Positions 1-6,569 of a stretch of 6,569 nt of DNA are shown one piece after another. How positions within the stretch are numbered: position 1 is the stretch's first letter; every line of letters starts with the position of its first letter. The DNA comes from SZUA-186 sp041552135 (GTDB lineage: Bacteria; Pseudomonadota; Gammaproteobacteria; UBA9214): NCBI GenBank assembly GCA_041552135.1, contig JBFELL010000160.1, positions 1 through 6,569 of the forward strand. The letters are read 5' to 3'. The notes beneath the pieces were generated by a model. The model ran no database searches. It saw only the letters and a program-made list of their open reading frames with translations, and had not been told where the DNA came from. Made by a program: the position numbers and the translations under genes.

Positions 1-3000
1 AGCGCCCGCTGAAGTCGCTGGCCGACATGATCAAGGGCAAGCAGGGCCGCTTCAGACAGAACCTGCTCGGCAAGCGCGTCGACTACTCGGGGCGTTCGGT
101 CATCGTGGTCGGCCCGACCCTGAAGCTCCACCAGTGCGGCCTGCCCAAGCGCATGGCGCTGGAACTGTTCAAGCCGTTTATCTTCAGCAAGCTGCAGCTG
201 CGCGGCCTGGCCACCACCATCAAGGCGGCCAAGAAGCTGGTCGAGCGCGAGGGACCCGAGGTCTGGGACATCCTCGAGGAGGTCATCCGTGAACACCCCG
301 TGATGCTGAACCGTGCGCCGACCCTGCACCGCCTCGGCATCCAGGCCTTCGAGCCCGTGCTGATCGAGGGCAAGGCCATCCAGCTGCACCCGCTGGTGTG
401 TGCCGCCTTCAACGCCGACTTCGACGGTGACCAGATGGCCGTGCACGTGCCGCTGTCCCTGGAAGCCCAGCTGGAAGCGCGCGCGCTGATGATGTCATCC
501 AACAACATCCTGTCGCCCGCCAACGGCGAGCCGATCATCGTACCCTCACAGGACGTCGTGCTCGGCCTGTACTACCTGACGCGCGAGTCCGTCAACGCAA
601 AGGGCGAGGGCATGGTGTTCACCGATATCCAGGAGGTCCACCGGGCCTACGGCAGCGGCAGTGTCTCCCTGCATGCCCGGATCAAGGTGCGCCTGCGCAC
701 GACCGAGCTCGACGATGACGGCAATGTGCAGGAGAACTACGGTCTCATCGAAACGACCGTCGGCCGCGCGCTCATGTCCGAGCTGCTGCCGGAAGGCCTG
801 TCGTTCGATCTGGTCAACCGCGACATGAGCAAGAAGGCGATCTCCGGCCTGATCAATGCCTGCTACCGCCGGGTCGGCCTGAAGGAAACGGTCATATTCG
901 CTGACCAGCTGATGTACACGGGCTTCTCCTACGCGACCCGTGCAGCGGTTTCCTTCGGCATCAACGACATGACCATCCCCGACAGCAAGGCCGAAATCCT
1001 GAACGTGGCGGAAGACGAGGTGCTGGAGATCCAGAACCAGTACACCTCGGGCCTGGTCACCCAGGGCGAGCGCTACAACAAGGTGGTGGATATCTGGTCA
1101 CGCACCAACGACCAGGTTGCCAAGGCCATGATGGAGCGTCTCGGTACCGAGGAAAAGGTCAATGCCGGGGGCGAGACGGTCAGGCAGCCGTCATTCAACT
1201 CGGTCTACATGATGGCCGACTCCGGTGCGCGTGGTTCCGCCGCGCAGATACGGCAGCTGGCCGGCATGCGAGGCCTGATGGCCAAGCCTGACGGTTCCAT
1301 CATCGAGACACCGATTACGGCGAACTTCCGTGAAGGCCTGGACGTGCTGCAGTACTTCATCTCGACCCACGGTGCACGCAAGGGCCTCGCCGATACCGCA
1401 CTCAAGACCGCGAACTCCGGTTACCTGACCCGCCGCCTGGTGGACGTTGCCCAGGACATGGTGGTCATCGGTGACGACTGCGGGACAGACAACAGCCTGT
1501 CGCTGACGCCGCTGGTCGAGGGTGGTGACGTGGTCGAACCGCTGCGCGAACGCGTGCTTGGGCGCATTGTCGCCATCGATGTCACGAAGCCCGGCGCGGA
1601 CGAGATCATCGCGCCGGCCGGCACCCTGCTGGACGAGGACTGGGTAGACCGTCTCGAGCAGCATGGCGTGGACGAGATCCGGGTGCGTTCGCCGATCACC
1701 TGCGAGAACCGCTACGGGGTGTGTGCCGCCTGTTACGGTCGTGACCTGGCGCGCGGCCACATGGTGAATGCCGGTGAGGCCATCGGCGTTATCGCGGCAC
1801 AGTCCATCGGCGAGCCGGGTACCCAGCTGACCATGCGCACCTTCCACATCGGTGGCGCGGCCAGCCGCTCGGCCACGGTCAACAGCGTCGAGGTCAAGGC
1901 CAGTGGCACGATTCGCCTGCATAACATCAAGACCGTGACGGACAAGAACGGCAACCTCGTCGCCGTGTCGCGTTCCGGCGAGCTGGGTCTCGTCGACGAG
2001 TTTGGCCGCGAGCGTGAACGCTACAAGGTCCCCTACGGCGCTGTCATCAGTGCCGCTGATGGCGACGCGGTCGAGGGCGGCCGCGTGATCGCCAACTGGG
2101 ACCCGCACACCCACCCGATCGTCACCGAGGTGGCCGGTGTTGCCCGGTTTAGCGATTTCGATGACCTGACAGTCCAGGAGCATACCGACGAGATTACCGG
2201 TCTGAGCAGCAAGGTGATCACCGATCCCAAGCAGCGCGGCAGTGCCGGCAAGGACAAGCGGCCGATGGTGCGCCTGGAGGACGAGCAGGGCAATCCGCTG
2301 AAGATCGCCGGCACCGATCTGGACGCGCACTACTTCCTGCCGGCCGGCGCCATCGTCGCCCTGGAGGACGGGGCGGCGGTCAAGGTCGGCGACGTCATCG
2401 CCCGCATCCCGCAGGAGTCCTCCAAGACCCGTGACATTACCGGTGGTCTGCCGCGTGTCGCGGACCTGTTCGAGGCGCGCAAGCCGAAGGAGTCGGCCAT
2501 CCTCGCGGAGAGCTCGGGTACGGTCAGTTTCGGCAAGGACACCAAGGGCAAGCAGCGCGTCATCATCACCGATGGCGACGGCAATACCCACGAGGAACTG
2601 ATTCCCAAGTGGCGGCATGTCACGGTGTTCGAGGGCGAGCATATCGAGAAGGGCGAGACCCTGGTCGATGGCGAGCCGAATGCCCATGACATCCTGCGCC
2701 TGCTGGGTACCCCGGCCATGGCCGAGTATCTGGTCAAGGAGATCCAGGACGTCTACCGGCTGCAGGGTGTGAAGATCAACGACAAGCACATCGAGGTCAT
2801 CCTGCGCCAGATGTTGCGCAAGGTCGAGGTCCTCGAGATGGGTGACAGCAGCTTCCTCAAGGGCGAGCAGGTCGAGAGATCCCGCGTGCTGGAGGAGAAC
2901 GAGAAGCTGATCCGTGACGACAAGCAGCCGGCCGGCTGGATGCCGTTGCTGCTGGGTATCACCAAGGCCTCGCTGGCAACGGAATCGTTCATCTCGGCGG

Positions 3001-3251
3001 CCTCCTTCCAGGAGACCACCCGGGTGCTGACCGAGGCGGCCGTGCGCGGCAGCAAGGACAGCCTGAGGGGCCTGAAGGAGAATGTCATCGTCGGTCGCCT
3101 GATCCCGGCAGGAACCGGTCTGGCCTACCATGAAGACCGCCGGCGCAAGCGTGAACTGGAGACCATCGACCTCGGCGAGCCGCCGGTGGTGATCGAGCTG
3201 CCGGAGGAGGACCAGGCGGAGGATGTGGCGGAATCCTCCTCCCCGGATTAA
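1..3251 (+). CDS. rpoC: RNA polymerase subunit beta' (5'-truncated by the window edge)
   Basis: Beta' is the catalytic clamp subunit of RNA polymerase. The reading frame is open from base 3, where eight residues (RPLKSLAD) precede the internal ATG at 27, so the true start lies upstream; the first residue corresponds to about E. coli 322. Counting from the codon at 27, the Mg-binding NADFDGD motif is at 129-135 (aspartates 131, 133, 135). The bridge-helix region (FREGLDVLQYF onward) lies near 440-480. The second zinc site is complete, with Cys485, 559, 566 and 569 matching E. coli 814, 888, 895 and 898. The trigger loop starts at MRTFHIGG (603-610) and resumes at DITGG (803-807); the roughly 190 residues between them are the SI3 insertion typical of proteobacteria. 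The C-terminus (TAA at 3249) ends in a short acidic tail, giving a total close to E. coli's 1407. No disruption is seen. Identity is secure. Confidence 0.99.
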   Translation, partial: RPLKSLADMIKGKQGRFRQNLLGKRVDYSGRSVIVVGPTLKLHQCGLPKRMALELFKPFIFSKLQLRGLATTIKAAKKLVEREGPEVWDILEEVIREHPVMLNRAPTLHRLGIQAFEPVLIEGKAIQLHPLVCAAFNADFDGDQMAVHVPLSLEAQLEARALMMSSNNILSPANGEPIIVPSQDVVLGLYYLTRESVNAKGEGMVFTDIQEVHRAYGSGSVSLHARIKVRLRTTELDDDGNVQENYGLIETTVGRALMSELLPEGLSFDLVNRDMSKKAISGLINACYRRVGLKETVIFADQLMYTGFSYATRAAVSFGINDMTIPDSKAEILNVAEDEVLEIQNQYTSGLVTQGERYNKVVDIWSRTNDQVAKAMMERLGTEEKVNAGGETVRQPSFNSVYMMADSGARGSAAQIRQLAGMRGLMAKPDGSIIETPITANFREGLDVLQYFISTHGARKGLADTALKTANSGYLTRRLVDVAQDMVVIGDDCGTDNSLSLTPLVEGGDVVEPLRERVLGRIVAIDVTKPGADEIIAPAGTLLDEDWVDRLEQHGVDEIRVRSPITCENRYGVCAACYGRDLARGHMVNAGEAIGVIAAQSIGEPGTQLTMRTFHIGGAASRSATVNSVEVKASGTIRLHNIKTVTDKNGNLVAVSRSGELGLVDEFGRERERYKVPYGAVISAADGDAVEGGRVIANWDPHTHPIVTEVAGVARFSDFDDLTVQEHTDEITGLSSKVITDPKQRGSAGKDKRPMVRLEDEQGNPLKIAGTDLDAHYFLPAGAIVALEDGAAVKVGDVIARIPQESSKTRDITGGLPRVADLFEARKPKESAILAESSGTVSFGKDTKGKQRVIITDGDGNTHEELIPKWRHVTVFEGEHIEKGETLVDGEPNAHDILRLLGTPAMAEYLVKEIQDVYRLQGVKINDKHIEVILRQMLRKVEVLEMGDSSFLKGEQVERSRVLEENEKLIRDDKQPAGWMPLLLGITKASLATESFISAASFQETTRVLTEAAVRGSKDSLRGLKENVIVGRLIPAGTGLAYHEDRRRKRELETIDLGEPPVVIELPEEDQAEDVAESSSPD

Positions 3252-3270
3252 GCCAGTTCGAAAATCTAGC

Positions 3271-3299
3271 TTGACAGGGCAGGGCTCTGTCTCTAGAAT
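3271..3299 (+). promoter_or_regulatory. Sigma-70 type promoter for the str operon
   Basis: A perfect -35 box TTGACA (3271-3276) is followed after exactly 17 bases by TAGAAT (3294-3299), five of six matches to the -10 consensus. It begins 19 bases after the rpoC stop, and an A-rich patch (AAAA at 3261-3264) lies just upstream. The predicted start is about 3304-3307, in the pyrimidine-rich stretch CTTCCCT, and the discriminator TCCGC is fairly GC-rich, as at promoters under stringent control. That the promoter drives rpsL-rpsG-fusA-tuf is inferred from position. The odd point is that a strong terminator hairpin begins only about five bases past the predicted start. Confidence 0.8.
3273..3291 (+). 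repeat. Inverted repeat overlapping the -35 box and spacer
   Basis: GACAGGGC (3273-3280) and GCTCTGTC (3284-3291) can pair over eight positions, with one G-U pair in RNA, around a three-base AGG loop. The left arm includes the last four bases of the -35 box and the right arm ends two bases before the -10 box. No T-run follows, so it is not a terminator by itself. It could be an operator-like dyad, a small hairpin at the 3' end of the rpoC message, or chance. Confidence 0.45.
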
Positions 3300-3310
3300 T
3301 CCGCTTCCCT

Positions 3311-3345
3311 CGACAGGCCGGGTCACCCGGCCTGTCGTTTGTTTT
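3311..3345 (+). terminator. Intrinsic (Rho-independent) terminator after rpoC
   Basis: The arms CGACAGGCCGGG (3311-3322) and CCCGGCCTGTCG (3326-3337) are perfect reverse complements, giving a 12-bp GC-rich stem with a TCA loop, followed at once by TTTGTTTT (3338-3345). This is a textbook intrinsic terminator for + strand transcription. On the - strand no T-run would follow the stem, so it is one-directional. It should end rpoBC transcripts, but it also lies downstream of the promoter at 3271-3299, so str operon transcripts must pass it. Confidence 0.9.
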
Positions 3346-3383
3346 CAGGACTTTAGAATCAACAATTCGGTTATTTTTCAGGA
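3342..3383 (+). repeat. Direct repeat TTTTCAGGA flanking the rpsL leader
   Basis: The nine bases TTTTCAGGA occur at 3342-3350 and again at 3375-3383, 33 bases apart. The first copy starts within the terminator T-run. The second contains the AGGA (3380-3383) that serves as the rpsL ribosome binding site, nine bases before the ATG. A related TTCAGGA precedes fusA at 4306-4312. The segment is AT-rich compared with the surrounding genes. The repeat may simply reflect an old leader duplication or chance. Confidence 0.4.
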
Positions 3384-3392
3384 TACTCGGGT

Positions 3393-3767
3393 ATGGCAAC
3401 AATCAATCAGTTAGTGCGCAAGCCGCGTAGCAGGAAGCGGGAAAAGAGCAATGTCCCGGCACTGGAGGCCTGCCCGCAGAAACGTGGTGTCTGCACGCGC
3501 GTCTATACCACGACGCCGAAGAAACCGAACTCGGCACTGCGCAAGGTGGCGCGTGTGCGCCTCACCAACGGCTTCGAGGTGACCACCTATATCGGTGGTG
3601 AAGGGCACAACCTGCAGGAGCACTCGGTGGTGCTGATCCGCGGTGGCCGCGTCAAGGATCTGCCGGGTGTGCGCTACCACACCGTTCGCGGCAGCCTGGA
3701 CACCTCCGGTGTCACGAATCGTCGCCAGGGCCGTTCCAAGTACGGCGCGAAGCGGCCAAAGTCCTGA
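3393..3767 (+). CDS. rpsL: 30S ribosomal protein S12
   Basis: S12 sits at the decoding centre of the small ribosomal subunit and helps set tRNA selection accuracy. The product is 124 residues, the same length as in E. coli, and is near-identical from MATINQLVRKP to the SKYGAKRPKS end. The streptomycin-site loop TTTPKKPNSAL carries Lys43, and Lys88 is present in GGRVKDLPGVR, so the usual resistance positions are wild type. Asp89, the residue methylthiolated by RimO in E. coli, is present. The ATG is supported by AGGA at 3380-3383, nine bases upstream. The stop TGA (3765-3767) is followed in frame by a second TGA at 3774-3776. It is the first gene of the str operon, separated from rpoC by a promoter and a terminator. 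Confidence 0.99.
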   Translation: MATINQLVRKPRSRKREKSNVPALEACPQKRGVCTRVYTTTPKKPNSALRKVARVRLTNGFEVTTYIGGEGHNLQEHSVVLIRGGRVKDLPGVRYHTVRGSLDTSGVTNRRQGRSKYGAKRPKS

Positions 3768-3798
3768 TCTGACTGACAAAGACAGCTGAGAGAGACGC
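3768..3798 (+). other. rpsL-rpsG intercistronic spacer
   Basis: In E. coli this spacer is about 96 bases long and holds the structure to which S7 binds to repress its own translation. Here it is only 31 bases, contains no obvious strong hairpin, and ends in a purine-rich GAGAGAGA stretch (3788-3795) that is probably the rpsG ribosome binding site. An S7 target of the E. coli kind would have to be reduced or extend into the coding regions. That is inference from length and inspection only. Confidence 0.5.
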
Positions 3799-4269
3799 AT
3801 GTCCAGAAGAAGAGTTATCGGCGCACGAGAGATCCTGCCGGATCCCAAATACGGCAATGAAATGCTGGCCAAGTTTATCAATATGGTGATGCAGTCCGGC
3901 AAGAAATCTGTCGCGGAACGGATTATCTACGGCGCGCTGGACCAGATCGCCGGCAAGGGCAAGGGTGACCCGCTGGAAGTGCTGGACAAGGCGCTGGACA
4001 ACGTGCGGCCGGTTGTCGAGGTGAAGTCCCGCCGCGTCGGTGGCGCCACCTACCAGGTGCCGATCGAGGTCCGCCAGATCCGGCGCACCACACTGGCCAT
4101 GCGCTGGGTGCTGGATGCCGCGCGCAAGCGCAGCGAAAAGTCCATGCCGCTGCGACTGGCCGGCGAGTTGCTGGATGCCTCCGAGAATCGCGGCTCGGCA
4201 GTGAAGAAGCGCGAAGACACCCACCGTATGGCAGAGGCCAACAAGGCCTTCTCGCACTACCGTTGGTAA
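3799..4269 (+). CDS. rpsG: 30S ribosomal protein S7
   Basis: S7 is a primary 16S rRNA-binding protein that nucleates assembly of the 30S head and lies near the E-site tRNA and mRNA exit. The product is 156 residues, the usual bacterial length, without the C-terminal extension seen in E. coli K-12. Family hallmarks are clear: MSRRRVIGAREILPDPKYGN at the start, the NVRPVVEVKSRRVGGATYQV block with its beta-hairpin, AMRWVLDAARKR, and the HRMAEANKAFSHYRW end. The ATG follows a GA-rich, weakly Shine-Dalgarno-like stretch. The gap to rpsL is 31 bases and to fusA 45. In E. coli, S7 is the translational repressor of this operon; whether that holds here is doubtful given the short upstream spacer. Confidence 0.99.
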   Translation: MSRRRVIGAREILPDPKYGNEMLAKFINMVMQSGKKSVAERIIYGALDQIAGKGKGDPLEVLDKALDNVRPVVEVKSRRVGGATYQVPIEVRQIRRTTLAMRWVLDAARKRSEKSMPLRLAGELLDASENRGSAVKKREDTHRMAEANKAFSHYRW

Positions 4270-4302
4270 CAGACTGATTATCACCTACAGAGACAGACGA
4301 AC

Positions 4303-4314
4303 AGGTTCAGGACA

Positions 4315-4317
<3 letters not shown>
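4303..4317 (+). promoter_or_regulatory. Ribosome binding site and GTG start of fusA
   Basis: AGG at 4303-4305 lies nine bases before the GTG at 4315 and is better placed than the AGGA at 4309-4312, which leaves only two bases. Reading upstream in frame from 4315 there is no ATG, GTG or TTG before the rpsG stop at 4267, and the protein from GTG begins MARTTQIDRYRN, matching the E. coli EF-G start. Together these fix the start at 4315. Confidence 0.85.
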
Positions 4318-6414
<2,097 letters not shown>

Positions 6415-6431
6415 CAACCAATCTGATCAAC

Positions 6432-6447
6432 GAGGTAAAGAGTCGTG
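6432..6447 (+). promoter_or_regulatory. Ribosome binding site and GTG start of tuf
   Basis: GAGGT at 6432-6436 is a good Shine-Dalgarno match eight bases before GTG at 6445. The protein from this GTG reads MSKEKFERTKPHVNV, the same as the E. coli EF-Tu start, so the GTG is the initiation codon. The frame carries a TGA at 6424-6426, which rules out a much longer N-terminus. Confidence 0.9.
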
Positions 6448-6569
6448 TCCAAGGAAAAATTCGAGCGAACGAAGCCGCATGTAAACGTGGGAACGATTGG
6501 TCACGTGGACCATGGGAAGACGACGCTGACGGCGGCGATCACGAAGGTGATGGCGGAGATGCGTGGTGG
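6445..6569 (+). CDS. tuf: Translation elongation factor Tu (3'-truncated by the window edge)
   Basis: EF-Tu is the GTPase that carries aminoacyl-tRNA to the ribosomal A site. Only 41 complete codons are in the window. The first 33 residues, through the P-loop GHVDHGKT (19-26) and LTAAIT, match the E. coli protein; divergence begins at KVMAEMRG. Codon use is unlike the genes before it: all six threonines are ACG, all three alanines are GCG, and CGA, GTA, GGA and GGG also appear, which is unexpected for such a highly expressed gene. The position after fusA makes this the tufA-type copy. Many gammaproteobacteria have a second tuf elsewhere, which cannot be judged here. Confidence 0.97.
   Translation, partial: MSKEKFERTKPHVNVGTIGHVDHGKTTLTAAITKVMAEMRG

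Noticed and set aside
3273..3291. Small inverted repeat as a first terminator
   Set aside because: The stem is short with a G-U pair and no T-run follows, so it does not meet the pattern of an intrinsic terminator.
1191..3326. A 711-codon open frame on the - strand opposite rpoC
   Set aside because: It is a shadow of the GC-rich codon pattern of rpoC. Its translation is low-complexity in character, rich in Leu, Asp, Arg, Gly and His, with no recognisable domain, and the + strand is unmistakably rpoC throughout.
3354..3359. TAGAAT as a second str promoter -10 box downstream of the terminator
   Set aside because: The sequence 16-18 bases upstream (CTGTCG, CCTGTC, GCCTGT) is a poor -35 box and there is no extended -10 TG, so I did not list it as a promoter. 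It is kept only as part of a finding.
3223..3414. A 63-codon + strand open frame spanning the rpoC end, the promoter and the terminator
   Set aside because: It begins inside rpoC in another frame, crosses the terminator hairpin, and has no family resemblance. It is a chance frame.

Overview
This window is a segment of a core transcription and translation locus, read entirely on the + strand: the 3' three-quarters of rpoC, then rpsL, rpsG, fusA and the first 125 bases of tuf. The proteins match the Escherichia coli versions almost residue for residue at catalytic and binding sites, and RpoC carries the large proteobacterial insertion in the trigger loop. The DNA is GC-rich, with G/C-ending codons. 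I infer a GC-rich gammaproteobacterium. In E. coli, rpoBC and the str operon lie far apart, whereas here they are adjacent, which points to a non-enteric lineage. A purple-sulfur or sulfur-oxidiser relative is a guess and no more.

Layout: rpoC enters from the left and stops at 3251. A 141-base gap (3252-3392) holds the only notable regulatory DNA: a near-consensus sigma-70 promoter (TTGACA, 17 bases, TAGAAT), a small inverted repeat inside that promoter, a perfect 12-bp intrinsic terminator hairpin starting about 12 bases after the -10 box, and a 9-base direct repeat whose second copy contains the rpsL ribosome binding site. rpsL (3393-3767), rpsG (3799-4269), fusA (4315-6414) and tuf (from 6445) follow with gaps of 31, 45 and 30 bases, no internal terminator that I can see, and a conventional str operon order. 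fusA and tuf both use GTG starts.

The genes work together in an obvious way. RpoC is the catalytic beta' subunit of RNA polymerase. S12 and S7 are small-subunit ribosomal proteins at the decoding centre and the head. EF-G moves tRNA and mRNA through the ribosome, and EF-Tu delivers aminoacyl-tRNA. All are growth-rate-linked and highly expressed.

I see no accessory genes, mobile elements, CRISPR, tRNA genes or undescribed protein system. The best lead is regulatory: the str promoter appears to fire directly into an intrinsic terminator, so the hairpin may be both the rpoBC terminator and a 5'-end attenuator or stability element of the str mRNA. Secondary leads are the short rpsL-rpsG gap, which leaves little room for the E. 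coli-type S7 repression site, the unusual codon choice at the start of tuf, and the open in-frame run from the rpsG stop into fusA.
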